From Propionibacteriaceae bacterium (GTDB taxonomy: Bacteria > Actinomycetota > Actinomycetes > Propionibacteriales > Propionibacteriaceae), in the NCBI GenBank assembly GCA_009780915.1, contig WQZD01000002.1, positions 121,499 through 185,498 of the forward strand: a stretch of DNA of 64,000 nt, given 5' to 3'. The position numbers and the translations under genes are program-made. Shown piece after piece: positions 1 through 8,869 of the stretch (within the stretch, counting starts at the first letter, position 1; each line of letters opens with the position of its first letter). The notes beneath the pieces are model-generated. The model saw only the letters and a list, made by a program, of their open reading frames with translations, was not told the origin of the DNA and made no database searches.

Positions 1-2
1 AC

Positions 3-212
3 CGTAGCCTGACCCTGGTGGACGGGGCGCCGGACCTGGGCCCCCATGGTCTGCGGCACGCCATGGCCACCCACCTGCTCGAAGGCGGCGCCGATCTGAG
101 ATCCGTCCAGGAGGTCCTCGGCCATGCCTCGATCGCGACGACACAGATCTATACCCATGTCTCCTCCGAGCGGCTGCGAGCCGTGTACGAACTGAAGCAT
201 CCCCGGGCCTGA
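3..212 (+). CDS. XerC/XerD-type tyrosine recombinase, C-terminal fragment
   Basis: The gene enters from the left edge, so only the last 69 codons are present. The fragment holds the end of the tyrosine-recombinase catalytic domain: an HGLRH box (the H-x-x-R pair), the LGHAS histidine box about 25 residues later, and the nucleophilic Tyr in QIYTHV. This order and spacing match XerC/XerD, which resolve chromosome dimers at dif with FtsK. The ending YELKHPRA right after the active site is typical of a housekeeping Xer protein rather than a phage integrase, and no att site or phage gene is nearby. XerC is the likelier member because it often sits near an M23 gene in actinobacteria, but the fragment cannot separate XerC from XerD. 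Confidence 0.85.
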   Translation, partial: RSLTLVDGAPDLGPHGLRHAMATHLLEGGADLRSVQEVLGHASIATTQIYTHVSSERLRAVYELKHPRA

Positions 213-268
213 GCGCGCCGTCCCGAGACCATGGGAGATCCTGAGATCCCGTGATCGGGTCCGCCTGG

Positions 269-1216
269 TCATGGCAGCAGCGCCTGTGGGTCGGTGGACG
301 CCGAGTCGATCCAGGTCTGGAAATGCAGGTGGCATCCCGTCGACTCCCCGGTCGATCCGACCGTGCCGACCACCTGGCCCTGGCTGACCTGGTCGCCCAC
401 AGCCACCACGTACCTTTGGGCGTGGTTGTACGCGGTCGTCAGGGCGTGCCCCTGCAGGATCCCGTGGTCGATCACCAGGCGATACCCGTACCCGCCGCTG
501 AAGGTGGACTCCACCACCGTCCCGGAGGCGGCCGCCAGGATCGGCGACCCACAGGCCGCGGCGATGTCGATGCCGTCGTGGAACTTCCACACCCCTTCGA
601 TGGGGTGAAGCCTCATCCCGTACCCATCGGAGACGACCCCGACGACAGGGGTGATCAGGCCGGCCGCGCTGACCTGGCCGCCCCTGGTCATGTGGGCCAT
701 GCGGGCCGCGTCCGCCCGGACGGCCGCCATCTGGTCGGCGGTGATGAGCCGGATTTTGCCGCCCCCTAACAGGGACAGCGGATCCAGATAGGAGTCCCCC
801 GACTTCAGCCCCCAGTGCAGGCAGGCCTGCGCGGGGCAGGAATGCCCGGCGATGAGGACCCCGATCGGCTGGCCCGCCTTCACGGCCTGGCCCCGGGCCA
901 CAGTCGGCTCGACGGGCTCGTACGTGGTGGTCAGATCCCCATGGGTCACGGAGATCACCGGCCTGTCGACGACCATCCCCGCGAAGGACACGACCCCATC
1001 CATGGCGGCGACCACCACCTGGCCGGGCACGGACGCGATGTCCACGCCTCGATGTCCGGCGGACCACTGCTGGTCGGGCGGGTCGAAACCGCGAACGACG
1101 TCTCCCAGGACGGGGGCGACGGCATGGACTGATTGGGCCTGGGCCACGGGCGTGCTGGCCATGGACAGACCACAGGCCGCGACACAGGCGAGCACGCAGA
1201 TGAGAAGTGTCTTCAT
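269..1216 (-). CDS. Secreted protein with two M23 (LytM) peptidase domains
   Basis: A 315-residue exported protein. Residues 1-28 form a signal peptide (hydrophobic core, AQA cleavage region). Two M23 domains follow. Domain 1 (about 33-150) has H55xxxD59 but reads C132-L-H134 where the family has HxH, so the zinc ligands are kept and the assisting His is replaced by Cys. Domain 2 (about 188-310) is complete, with H213xxxD217 and H296-L-H298. It is probably a cell-wall endopeptidase or amidase activator acting outside the membrane. The ATG at 1216 was chosen because the signal peptide starts there; a longer frame upstream lacks one. It converges on the recombinase gene and diverges from rplM. 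The double-domain layout is unusual for actinobacterial relatives, which I recall as mostly single-domain. Confidence 0.85.
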   Translation of the reverse strand: MKTLLICVLACVAACGLSMASTPVAQAQSVHAVAPVLGDVVRGFDPPDQQWSAGHRGVDIASVPGQVVVAAMDGVVSFAGMVVDRPVISVTHGDLTTTYEPVEPTVARGQAVKAGQPIGVLIAGHSCPAQACLHWGLKSGDSYLDPLSLLGGGKIRLITADQMAAVRADAARMAHMTRGGQVSAAGLITPVVGVVSDGYGMRLHPIEGVWKFHDGIDIAAACGSPILAAASGTVVESTFSGGYGYRLVIDHGILQGHALTTAYNHAQRYVVAVGDQVSQGQVVGTVGSTGESTGCHLHFQTWIDSASTDPQALLP

Positions 1217-1396
1217 ATCCTGACCATGGTTGTGCGGGGGCCCGGAATGTCGTGGAGCTTGAAAACTGTGGATACAATAGTGGGCGTCCGCGTTCCCTGT
1301 GGATAACTCCACGGGCTCGCACCGTCGTCTTGACCTCATCGGCTAGGCGACGGTAAAGTTGGACGCTGTTGCGCTTTGGGGTCCCCGTGCGGTTTC

Positions 1397-1426
1397 TTCC
1401 AAGTGCATGAAGTAATTTTGTATGCT
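1397..1426 (+). promoter_or_regulatory. Possible rplM promoter
   Basis: TTCCAA (1397-1402), an 18-bp spacer and TATGCT (1421-1426) lie 24 nt before the rplM GTG. The -10 box is good and the -35 weak. The local sequence is noticeably AT-richer than its surroundings. Confidence 0.3.
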
Positions 1427-1449
1427 CGAAATGGAAGATGGTCTGACCC

Positions 1450-1893
1450 GTGTCTACCTATAGTCCCAAGCCTGGGGAAATCACCCGGAATTGGCTTGTC
1501 ATCGACGCCGAGAACGTCATTCTGGGCCGCCTCGCCGTGACAGTGGCCACCCTGCTCCGTGGCAAGAACAAGCCTCAGTTCGCCCCTCACATCGACACGG
1601 GTGATTTCGTTGTCGTCGTCAATGCCGACAAGATCGCCCTGAGCGGCAAGAAGAGGGTCGGCAAGATGGCCGTTCGCCACTCCGGCTTCCCGGGTGGACT
1701 CAAGCAGGTCTCGTACGGTGACTTGCTGGCCACCGATCCCCGCAAGGCCGTTGAGCGCGCCGTGTGGGGTATGCTGCCCAAGAACAAACTGAGCCGTCAG
1801 CTCATCGGGAAGCTCAAGGTCTATTCCGGGCCTGAGCATCCGCACACGGCTCAGCAGCCGCAACCCTTCCAGATCACCCAAGTTTCACAGTGA
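1450..1893 (+). CDS. rplM: 50S ribosomal protein L13 (uL13)
   Basis: A 147-residue L13, the normal bacterial length, covering the whole family from the N-terminal [15 protein letters not shown] segment through the G-x-x-K-x-x rRNA-binding region to [14 protein letters not shown] near the end. It is an early-assembling large-subunit protein. The start must be this GTG: an in-frame TGA lies at 1444-1446 and no other start codon falls between. It heads the rplM-rpsI-glmM operon. The rpsI ribosome-binding site overlaps the end of this gene, so the two are probably translationally coupled. Confidence 0.97.
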   Translation: MSTYSPKPGEITRNWLVIDAENVILGRLAVTVATLLRGKNKPQFAPHIDTGDFVVVVNADKIALSGKKRVGKMAVRHSGFPGGLKQVSYGDLLATDPRKAVERAVWGMLPKNKLSRQLIGKLKVYSGPEHPHTAQQPQPFQITQVSQ

Positions 1894-1904
1894 GAGGTCC
1901 CACA

Positions 1905-2432
1905 GTGTCCGAACCGCAAGTTGCCGCCATGGAGAATGACGTGGACGAGACTCCTTCGTCTTTCGTCGACGAGGAAGATCGCGAGATCGCCTACCGCGCC
2001 GAGGAGACCAAGTCCGCCGAGCGCACCGGTCGTCCCGCCACCGTTCAGAACTCCCACGGGACCGGTCGTCGCAAGGAGGCCATCGCCCGCGTGCGTATCG
2101 TCCCCGGCACCGGCCAGTGGAGCATCAATGGACGTTCCTTGGACGATTACTTCCCGAACAAGCTCCACCAGCAGGAGATCTCCGAGCCCTTCCAGACGGC
2201 TGACGTGATGGGGTCGTACGACGTCATCGCCCGCATCTGCGGTGGCGGCGTCTCCGGCCAGGCCGGCGCCCTGCGTCTCGGCATCGCCCGCGCCCTCAAC
2301 GCTGCGGACACCGAAGCCTCGCGTCCGGCGCTGAAGAAGGCCGGCATGCTCACCCGTGACGCCCGTATCAAAGAGCGCAAGAAGGCCGGTCTCAAGAAGG
2401 CCCGTAAAGCTCCGCAGTACTCCAAGCGCTGA
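1905..2432 (+). CDS. rpsI: 30S ribosomal protein S9 (uS9)
   Basis: Ribosomal protein S9 with the C-terminal [14 protein letters not shown] tail that contacts P-site tRNA. The protein is 175 residues because an acidic, low-complexity N-terminal extension of about 45 residues (rich in E, D, S) precedes the conserved [13 protein letters not shown] block; such extensions are common in actinobacteria. The GTG at 1905 follows GAGAGG by 7 nt. An in-frame GTG at 1890 overlaps the rplM stop but lacks such a site. The gene ends inside the glmM start (TGATG), indicating coupling to glmM. Confidence 0.96.
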   Translation: MSEPQVAAMENDVDETPSSFVDEEDREIAYRAEETKSAERTGRPATVQNSHGTGRRKEAIARVRIVPGTGQWSINGRSLDDYFPNKLHQQEISEPFQTADVMGSYDVIARICGGGVSGQAGALRLGIARALNAADTEASRPALKKAGMLTRDARIKERKKAGLKKARKAPQYSKR

Positions 2433-3775
2433 TGTCTCGCCTCTTTGGCACGGATGGCGTGCGCGGTCGTGCCAACGAGGTGTTGACGGCCGACTTGGCA
2501 TTGGCCTTGTCGGTCGCAGCCGCTCACGTCCTGACCGAGACCACACCCGGTCGCCTCAGGGCTATCGTCGGACGCGACTCGCGTGCCTCCGGGGAGTTCC
2601 TGGAGGCGGCGGTCGTGGCTGGTCTGGCCAGCGCTGGCGTCGACGTCATTCGCGTGGGAATCGTCCCCACGCCGGGTCTGGCCTTCCTCGTCACTGAGAT
2701 GGGCACGGATTTCGGCGTGATGCTCTCGGCGTCCCACAACCCCATGCCTGACAACGGCATCAAGTTCTTCGCCCGTGGCGGCATCAAGCTGCCCGACGAG
2801 GTGGAGGACTTGATCGAGCAGGAGATGGGGCAGACCTGGGTACGGCCCACAGGTGCCGAGGTCGGTCGTGTCACCGACAATCCCGAGTTGGTGGATCGCT
2901 ACATCCACCACGTCGTGGCCTCCCTGGGTGATGACCGTCCCCTGGCCGGCCTGAAGGTCGTCCTCGATCCCGCCAACGGCGCGGCGTCCAGGACGGCGGT
3001 GAAGGCGTTCATGTCGGCTGGCGCCACGGTGACCGCCATCCACAACAAACCCGACGGTCTCAACATCAACGACAACTGCGGATCGACTCACATCGAGGCT
3101 CTGCAACTGGAAGTGATCTCCTCCGGCGCCGACCTCGGCATCGGATTGGACGGCGACGCCGATCGCTGCATCGCCGTGGACGCCCACGGTCGCGTCGTGG
3201 ACGGAGACCAGATCCTCGCCATCCTTGCCATCGCCATGAAAGAGGACGGTCGGCTCCACCAGAACACCGTGGTCGCCACCGTCATGAGCAACCTCGGCTT
3301 CTTCCACGCGATGCGCGACAACGGGATCAGCGTGGACACCACCAAGGTGGGGGACCGCTATGTCGTGGAGTCCATGAACGCGAACGGGTTCACCCTCGGA
3401 GGGGAGCAGTCCGGCCACGTGGTCATGAACGAGTTCGCCACCACAGGAGACGGCACCCTCACAGGCCTCCACATCGCCGCGCGTGTCGTCCGCTCGGGGG
3501 CCTCGCTCGCCGACCTGGCCTCGGTGATGACGAAGCTCCCCCAGGTGATGATCAACGTCGCCGGTGTGGACCGTGCTCGCACCAATCTCGACCAGGGCGT
3601 CGTCCACGCGGTCACAGCGGCGGAAGCGGAGCTCAAGGGGACGGGACGGGTCGTCCTGCGCCCTTCGGGCACCGAACCCCTGGTGAGAGTCATGGTCGAA
3701 GCCGAGACCGAGTCGAAGGCCCGTGAGGTCGCCGAGAGACTGGCCGAGGTGGTCAGGACCCGACTCGCTCTGTGA
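2432..3775 (+). CDS. glmM: Phosphoglucosamine mutase
   Basis: Converts glucosamine-6-phosphate to glucosamine-1-phosphate on the way to UDP-GlcNAc. The 447 residues match the family. The phosphoserine loop [10 protein letters not shown] is at 99-108 (Ser101), the metal loop D240-G-D-A-D244 follows, and the C-terminal phosphate-binding RPSGTEP loop is present. The ATG overlaps the rpsI stop by one base and has no clear Shine-Dalgarno, so translation is probably coupled to rpsI. glmS, which makes its substrate, lies about 1.1 kb downstream beyond the reverse-strand coaA, so two sequential amino-sugar steps sit close together. Confidence 0.96.
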   Translation: MSRLFGTDGVRGRANEVLTADLALALSVAAAHVLTETTPGRLRAIVGRDSRASGEFLEAAVVAGLASAGVDVIRVGIVPTPGLAFLVTEMGTDFGVMLSASHNPMPDNGIKFFARGGIKLPDEVEDLIEQEMGQTWVRPTGAEVGRVTDNPELVDRYIHHVVASLGDDRPLAGLKVVLDPANGAASRTAVKAFMSAGATVTAIHNKPDGLNINDNCGSTHIEALQLEVISSGADLGIGLDGDADRCIAVDAHGRVVDGDQILAILAIAMKEDGRLHQNTVVATVMSNLGFFHAMRDNGISVDTTKVGDRYVVESMNANGFTLGGEQSGHVVMNEFATTGDGTLTGLHIAARVVRSGASLADLASVMTKLPQVMINVAGVDRARTNLDQGVVHAVTAAEAELKGTGRVVLRPSGTEPLVRVMVEAETESKAREVAERLAEVVRTRLAL

Positions 3776-3858
3776 CCCCTGCGTCGCACGAGAACACCTG
3801 AGCCGCGCTGTGAGGCCTGAGCCACGGCCAGGACGCCTGAGCAGCGGCTAGCCCAAGA

Positions 3859-4803
3859 CTAGACCTTCCTCACCCGGATCCACTCGATGTCGTGGTCGGG
3901 CCCCTTCCCGATGACCACTGTCGCCCGATCCCTGGTGGGCTGGATGTTGTGACGCAAGTTCGGCCCATTCGTGGTGTCCCAGATGTCGCACGCCATGGCC
4001 ATCGCCTCGTCGTCGGGGATGTGCGCGAACTGGCGGAAATAGGACTGCGGATCGGTGAAGGCCGTTTTCCGGAGCTGCCAGAATCGGTCCAGGAACCACT
4101 GCTTGATGGAGTCTTCCGGCGCGTCCACGTACACGGAGAAATCGAAGAAGTCCGACACGGCCTGTCCCATCTCGCCGCTGGCGCGTGTGCGCGGCGGCTG
4201 CAGGACGTTGAGCCCTTCGACGATAACCACGTCGGGTTGGCGCACCGTGACCACCTCGTCCGGGACGATGTCGTAGATGATGTGCGAGTAGACCGGCGAC
4301 GTGACCTCGGGGAGGCCGGATTTCAGGTCGATGACGAACTGGGTCAGTTTCGCCTGGTCGTAGGACTCGGGGAACCCCTTGCGGTCCATGAGCCCGGCTT
4401 CCTCCAAGACGGTGTTGGGATAGAGGAACCCGTCGGTGGTGATCAGGTCGACCCGTCGGTCGACGCTGAGCAGTTCCCTCAACAGCCGGGCGGTGGTGGA
4501 CTTGCCCACGGCGACCGAGCCGGCGATGCCGATGATGAAGGGGGTGGGCCGGTCTTCCCGGCCGAGGTACGCGTTCGACTGCGCCGATAGGGCCGACATG
4601 TTGTTGATGTGGACGTTGATCAGCTCTGTCAAGGGAAGATAGACCTGGCGGACCCTGTCCAGGTTGAGGGGATCGCCGAGCGCCAGGAGCCCGGAGAGGG
4701 TCTGGGCCGTCAGGGAGAGGTTCCGCTCACGTGCGAGGTTGGCCCAGTGGTCCCTCGTGAGCGTCAGATATGCCCCCGTCGGCGTACAGGTCTTGTGCAG
4801 CAT
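3859..4803 (-). CDS. coaA: Type I pantothenate kinase
   Basis: Phosphorylates pantothenate in the first committed step of coenzyme A synthesis. The 314 residues fit type I (CoaA, P-loop) enzymes. Walker A is GIAGSVAVGKST at 92-103, followed by the TTDGFLYPN block and the region VYVDAPEDSIKQWFLDRFWQLR typical of the family's second half, here given in part only. The start at 4803 has AAAGGA 7 nt upstream; a 20-codon in-frame extension is ignored because it lacks a ribosome-binding site and homology. It is divergent from glmS and convergent with glmM. The 83-bp gap to glmM has short CCTGAGCC-like repeats but no clear terminator. Confidence 0.95.
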   Translation of the reverse strand: MLHKTCTPTGAYLTLTRDHWANLARERNLSLTAQTLSGLLALGDPLNLDRVRQVYLPLTELINVHINNMSALSAQSNAYLGREDRPTPFIIGIAGSVAVGKSTTARLLRELLSVDRRVDLITTDGFLYPNTVLEEAGLMDRKGFPESYDQAKLTQFVIDLKSGLPEVTSPVYSHIIYDIVPDEVVTVRQPDVVIVEGLNVLQPPRTRASGEMGQAVSDFFDFSVYVDAPEDSIKQWFLDRFWQLRKTAFTDPQSYFRQFAHIPDDEAMAMACDIWDTTNGPNLRHNIQPTRDRATVVIGKGPDHDIEWIRVRKV

Positions 4804-4892
4804 GGAAATCCTTTCGGTGCTATTGTTCCACGAACTGCGCCCATCGTGAGGAGAACGGCCCATCCGGCAGGGGGTGTCTCACCGGCGTCATG

Positions 4893-4898
4893 TAGAGT
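4893..4898 (+). promoter_or_regulatory. -10-like box of glmS, suggesting a leaderless mRNA
   Basis: TAGAGT ends 7 nt before the glmS ATG and no Shine-Dalgarno is present. Transcription from this box would start at or just before the start codon. No convincing -35 is visible. Confidence 0.4.
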
Positions 4899-4905
4899 AG
4901 TCCTC

Positions 4906-6750
4906 ATGTGTGGAATCATCGGGTACGTCGGCTGCCAAGACGCGAAAACAGTGATCATCTCAGGCCTGAGGCGTATGGAGTACCGGGGGTACGACTCCGC
5001 AGGGGTGGCGCTCGTGACCGATCACGGGATCGAGGTTCGCAAGAAGGCGGGGAAGCTGAAGAACCTCGAAGCGGACCTGGCGGCCCATCCCACGCCTGAC
5101 TCCCACGAGGGCATCGGCCACACGAGGTGGGCCACCCACGGCGGCCCGACCGACGAGAACGCCCACCCCCATCTGGGCCCCACGGGACGTGTGGCACTCG
5201 TCCACAACGGGATCATCGAGAACTTCGCCGAGCTGAAAGCCGAGCTGGAACGCGCCGGGGCGACGTTCCTGTCACAGACCGACTCCGAGGTGGTGGCCCA
5301 CCTGGTTGAGAATGGTGTGGCGTCTGGGTCCACCCTGCGCGAGGCCATGATGGCCGCCGTCGCACGGCTGGAGGGCACGTTCACCTTGGTCGCCGTCGAC
5401 GCCCAGGCGCCGGGATCCGTCGTGGCGGCACGCCGTAACTCCCCGCTGGTGGTCGGCGTCGGCGAGGGCGAGATGTTCCTCGCCTCCGATGTGGCCAGCT
5501 TCATCGAGCACACCCGGGAGGCCATCGAACTGGGTCAGGACCAGATCGTCGAGATCACGGCGACGTCGGTGGACGTCACCTCCTTCGACGGGTCCCCAGC
5601 CCTGACCAAGCCGTACCACATCGACTGGGACCTGTCCGCCGCCGAGAAGGGCGGCTATGACTGGTTCATGCGCAAGGAGATCTTCGAGCAGCCCAAGGCG
5701 GTGGCCGACACCCTCCTCGGTCGAATCGGCCCTGACGGCAGCTTGATCCTCGACGAGATGCGGATCGACGCAGCCACCCTGCGCAGCATCGACAAGATCA
5801 TCGTCGTCGCCTGTGGAACGGCCTACCACGCCGGCATGATCGCCAAGTACGCCATCGAGCACTGGACGCGCATCCCGTGCGAGGTCGACATCGCGTCCGA
5901 GTTCCGCTACCGCGACCCGATCATCACAGCCAACACCCTGGTCGTGACCATCTCCCAGTCGGGCGAGACGGCCGACACCCTCATGGCCATCCGCCACGCG
6001 CGCGAGCAGCACGCCAAGGTTGTCAGCATCTGCAACACCAACGGCGCCACCATCCCGCGCGAGTCCGACGCCGTCATCTACACCCACGCGGGTCCGGAGA
6101 TCGGTGTGGCGTCCACGAAGGGGTTCACGACCCAGTTGGTCGCCTGCTACCTGTTGGGGCTGTACCTCGCGCAGGTCAAGGGCACCAAGTTCGGCGACGA
6201 GATCCACTCCCTGGTCCGCGAGCTGGAAGCGCTGCCGGCCAAGATGGAGGAGGTCCTGAAGGACCTCGGCGCGACCCTCGACCTGGCTCAGCAGTTGCAC
6301 GACGTGTCCTCCGTCCTGTTCCTGGGCCGTCACGTCGGTTACCCGATCGCCCTCGAAGGGGCGTTGAAGCTGAAGGAGATCTCGTACCTGCACGCCGAAG
6401 GTTTCGCCGCAGGCGAGCTCAAGCACGGCCCGATCGCGCTGATCGAGGACTGGCTCCCGGTCTTCGTGGTCGTGCCGCCCCAGGGCCGCGACCAGATCCA
6501 CGACAAGGTCCTGTCCAATATCCAGGAGGTCAGGGCGCGGGGAGCGCGCACGATCGTCCTCGGAGAGCGAGGGGACGAGGCGGCCGCCAGCTACGCGGAC
6601 CATTTCCTCGCCCTTCCGACCGTGCCCACCCTGTTCCAGCCGGTGTTGGCGATCCTGCCTCTGCAGGTCTTCTCCTGCGAGGTCGCGACTTTGAAGGGGT
6701 ACGACGTGGACCAGCCGCGCAACCTGGCGAAGTCCGTGACGGTGGAGTAG
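4906..6750 (+). CDS. glmS: Glutamine-fructose-6-phosphate aminotransferase (isomerizing)
   Basis: Makes glucosamine-6-phosphate from fructose-6-phosphate and glutamine, the entry to UDP-GlcNAc and peptidoglycan. The 614 residues are normal. The N-terminal class II glutamine amidotransferase domain begins MCGIIGYVG, so Cys2 becomes the nucleophile after Met removal; this fixes the start at 4906 although the frame is open further upstream. Two SIS sugar-isomerase domains follow (SQSGETADTL and the GRHVGYPIALEGALKLKE region). The protein ends in the conserved LAKSVTVE. The nnrD gene follows after 9 bp. Confidence 0.97.
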   Translation: MCGIIGYVGCQDAKTVIISGLRRMEYRGYDSAGVALVTDHGIEVRKKAGKLKNLEADLAAHPTPDSHEGIGHTRWATHGGPTDENAHPHLGPTGRVALVHNGIIENFAELKAELERAGATFLSQTDSEVVAHLVENGVASGSTLREAMMAAVARLEGTFTLVAVDAQAPGSVVAARRNSPLVVGVGEGEMFLASDVASFIEHTREAIELGQDQIVEITATSVDVTSFDGSPALTKPYHIDWDLSAAEKGGYDWFMRKEIFEQPKAVADTLLGRIGPDGSLILDEMRIDAATLRSIDKIIVVACGTAYHAGMIAKYAIEHWTRIPCEVDIASEFRYRDPIITANTLVVTISQSGETADTLMAIRHAREQHAKVVSICNTNGATIPRESDAVIYTHAGPEIGVASTKGFTTQLVACYLLGLYLAQVKGTKFGDEIHSLVRELEALPAKMEEVLKDLGATLDLAQQLHDVSSVLFLGRHVGYPIALEGALKLKEISYLHAEGFAAGELKHGPIALIEDWLPVFVVVPPQGRDQIHDKVLSNIQEVRARGARTIVLGERGDEAAASYADHFLALPTVPTLFQPVLAILPLQVFSCEVATLKGYDVDQPRNLAKSVTVE

Positions 6751-6759
6751 AGGCCGCCC

Positions 6760-7551
6760 ATGGCCGAGGTCGCGACATTCAGCTTCCTTCAGGTGGCGTC
6801 CGCCTGGCCGACCTTCGACCAGACGGGGGACAAGTACGCCCGGGGCGTGGTCGGAGTCATGACAGGGTCCCGGCGCTATCCGGGGGCGGCCGTCCTCTCT
6901 GTGCTGGGCGCCCTCAACGCCGGGGCCGGATTCGTCCGGTACTGCGGCGTCGATGACGCCCGGTCGGCCATCCTGACCCGCGCCCCCTCCGTGACCTTCG
7001 GCCCTGGCCGGGTCGGCGCGTGGGTGGCGGGCTGCGGCTGGGACGACGAGGATAGGTCGACCTCCATCGCCCAGTGGCGCCAGGTGTGCGCGGACGGGGT
7101 GCCCGTGGTGATCGACGCCGGGGCGTTGGCCTTGGCCGCCGACGGCGCTCCGGCGGGCTCCCTGATGACTCCGCACGCCGGCGAACTGGCGCGGTTGATG
7201 GGCGTGGGCCGCGACGAGGTGGAGTCCCACCCCGTCGACCTGGTACGACAGGCGGCGCGACTGTTCGACACCACCGTCCTGTTGAAGGGACACACGCAGT
7301 TGGTCTGCGCCCCCGGTGGCCAGGTGACCCAGCTCCAGGAGGGCTCCTCGTGGCCGGCTCGCGCCGGGTCGGGAGACGTCCTCGCGGGTATCGCGGGGAC
7401 CCTGCTCGCCCAAGGGGTCGGCCCCGACATGGCGGGGTTGTTGGCGGCTGGGATCCAAGCCATGGTCAGTCTCGACCATCCCGGACCCTATCCGCCCGAC
7501 AGGATCGCCGAGTTCCTGCCTCACCACATCGGCACAGGCATGGCGGCGTGA
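6760..7551 (+). CDS. nnrD: ADP-dependent NAD(P)H-hydrate dehydratase, single-domain
   Basis: Repairs damaged NADHX/NADPHX by ATP/ADP-dependent dehydration. The 263 residues form one ribokinase-like (YjeF C-terminal) domain with an N-terminal GVVGVMTGSRRYPGAA glycine block, the TPHAGELARLMG segment and the catalytic GSGDVLAGI loop near residue 207. The partner epimerase domain (NnrE), often fused in front, is absent here. In many actinobacteria acpS sits between glmS and this gene; it is missing at this position. It lies 9 bp after glmS and is probably cotranscribed with it. Confidence 0.9.
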   Translation: MAEVATFSFLQVASAWPTFDQTGDKYARGVVGVMTGSRRYPGAAVLSVLGALNAGAGFVRYCGVDDARSAILTRAPSVTFGPGRVGAWVAGCGWDDEDRSTSIAQWRQVCADGVPVVIDAGALALAADGAPAGSLMTPHAGELARLMGVGRDEVESHPVDLVRQAARLFDTTVLLKGHTQLVCAPGGQVTQLQEGSSWPARAGSGDVLAGIAGTLLAQGVGPDMAGLLAAGIQAMVSLDHPGPYPPDRIAEFLPHHIGTGMAA

Positions 7552-7606
7552 GTGGCGCGGTGTGACCGTTTCATCCCTGCTGAGAGGGGAGGACGGAGAT
7601 CCCGTC

Positions 7607-8308
7607 TCAGTGCGCCGAGCGCGACATCCACGTCAGGGTTCCCGTGGACAAGGTGAATCCCAGTTTTCGATGGAGGGCGACGGACGCCTCGTTGCCCTGG
7701 ATGATGTGGTCGTAGGGGGTTCGTCCCTCGGCGAGGATCCTGGTGGTGAGGTCGGTGAGCAGGAGCTCGGCGACCCCCTGGCGTCGATACTGCGGCAGGA
7801 CGACCAACAGTCCCATGGCGCCTTGCTCGTGCTGGCCGATGAAGCCCAGCAACTCGTCGCCACGGAAGGCGCCGAGCATCACCTGGGCGTCGATACGGCT
7901 GCGTGTGTACGTCGACCCGTCCATGTCGTAGTGGGCGCAGACCAGCGGCGCCCAGCGCTCGGTCACCTGGTCGACGCTCACCCCGGGGAGCGTGATCGGG
8001 GGCAGACCCGTGCCCAGGTAGGCCGCCGACCAGCAGGGGGTGTGATGGTCCAAGCCGAGACGGGCCTGGGTCGCGGCGACGCTGGCAGCGTCATGGGCGA
8101 CCATCTGCGGACAAGAGCCCGCCTGGTCGACCATCATCCGCGCCGAATCCTCGTCGGCCGATGCCATCAGGGCTGTGCCCGACCGTGTGCGAAGCAGGAG
8201 GCCCGTCGCTGACGAGCACACCACCCGGCAATCGTCCCGTGAGAGCTGGTCGATCATGTCGGCGTGCAGGACCGGGTCCAGGGGGTATGGGGTCACAGGC
8301 GATGTCAT
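7607..8308 (-). CDS. GNAT-family N-acetyltransferase
   Basis: A 233-residue protein with a C-terminal GNAT fold. The acetyl-CoA pyrophosphate loop is QYRRQGVAELLL, preceded by the core strand EQGAMGLLVVLP and followed by NEASVALHRKLGF, the usual C-terminal GNAT signature. The N-terminal 120 residues are less typical and may be a degenerate GNAT copy or substrate domain. The start at 8308 has GAGGAGGACT directly upstream. The substrate is unknown. The gene is convergent with nnrD and lies downstream of zur on the same strand, separated by 153 bp, so it likely has its own promoter. Confidence 0.8.
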   Translation of the reverse strand: MTSPVTPYPLDPVLHADMIDQLSRDDCRVVCSSATGLLLRTRSGTALMASADEDSARMMVDQAGSCPQMVAHDAASVAATQARLGLDHHTPCWSAAYLGTGLPPITLPGVSVDQVTERWAPLVCAHYDMDGSTYTRSRIDAQVMLGAFRGDELLGFIGQHEQGAMGLLVVLPQYRRQGVAELLLTDLTTRILAEGRTPYDHIIQGNEASVALHRKLGFTLSTGTLTWMSRSAH

Positions 8309-8346
8309 GAGAGTCCTCCTCGTGGACGGTCGTCGCACACGCGGTG

Positions 8347-8375
8347 AGCGTACTCGTCTATTGTGCTCTCGTCAC
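8347..8375 (-). promoter_or_regulatory. Possible promoter of the GNAT gene
   Basis: On the minus strand GTGACG (8370-8375), a 17-bp spacer and TACGCT (8347-8352) precede the gene by about 40 nt. Each box matches four of six consensus bases. Confidence 0.3.
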
Positions 8376-8461
8376 ACGTGCCTGCGGGGCCATGCCCTGT
8401 GGGCGGGACGCGGTCGCCGATGACGGTCATAGGCGTCCGGTTGTCGGTCCTCACGGCTGGA

Positions 8462-8869
8462 TCATCGGTGGAGCGTCAGCTCCTGGCAGCGCGGACACAC
8501 CCCGGAGATCTCTGTCACGTGGGCGATCTCGGTGAACCCGTAGGTGCGGGCGACCGAGTCGGCCCATTGTTCGACGGGACCCTGCGTCAGTTCGATCGTC
8601 CGTCGGCACACGCGGCAGATCAGGTGATGATGGTGCTCGGGGGAGCAGAGCCGGTACGCGCTCTGCCCGTCGGTGAGCAGATGGTCGACCACCTGGTTCT
8701 CCGCCATGGCGGTCAGGGTACGGTACACCGTGGGCAGGCTCACAGGGGTGCCGCGTGCTTTGAGGCCGTCGTGGACGTCCTGGGCCGTCTGGAAGGACTC
8801 GCAGTCCGACAGGTACTCCCAGACTAAGGAACGTTGGCGTGTGCGGCGAGGGGTGTCAGTGCTCGTCAT
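8462..8869 (-). CDS. zur: Fur-family zinc uptake regulator (Zur)
   Basis: A 135-residue Fur-family repressor. The N-terminal winged helix ends in TPVSLPTVYRTL (recognition helix). The dimerization half has the metal-binding EHHHHLIC stretch (79-85) and the structural Cys4 zinc site C85-x-x-C88 and C125-x-x-C128. Its position at the end of the znuA-znuC-znuB operon, overlapping znuB by 14 nt, argues for Zur rather than Fur. Zur with zinc bound represses its own operon, and a matching 15-bp box lies at the znuA start. The ATG at 8869 has GGAG 6-9 nt upstream. Confidence 0.9.
   Translation of the reverse strand: MTSTDTPRRTRQRSLVWEYLSDCESFQTAQDVHDGLKARGTPVSLPTVYRTLTAMAENQVVDHLLTDGQSAYRLCSPEHHHHLICRVCRRTIELTQGPVEQWADSVARTYGFTEIAHVTEISGVCPRCQELTLHR

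Noticed and set aside
3..212. Phage integrase marking a prophage edge
   Set aside because: The fragment matches housekeeping Xer recombinases, and there is no att repeat, tRNA or phage gene nearby.
3776..3858. Terminator between glmM and coaA
   Set aside because: Only short CCTGAGCC-like repeats are visible; no stable stem.
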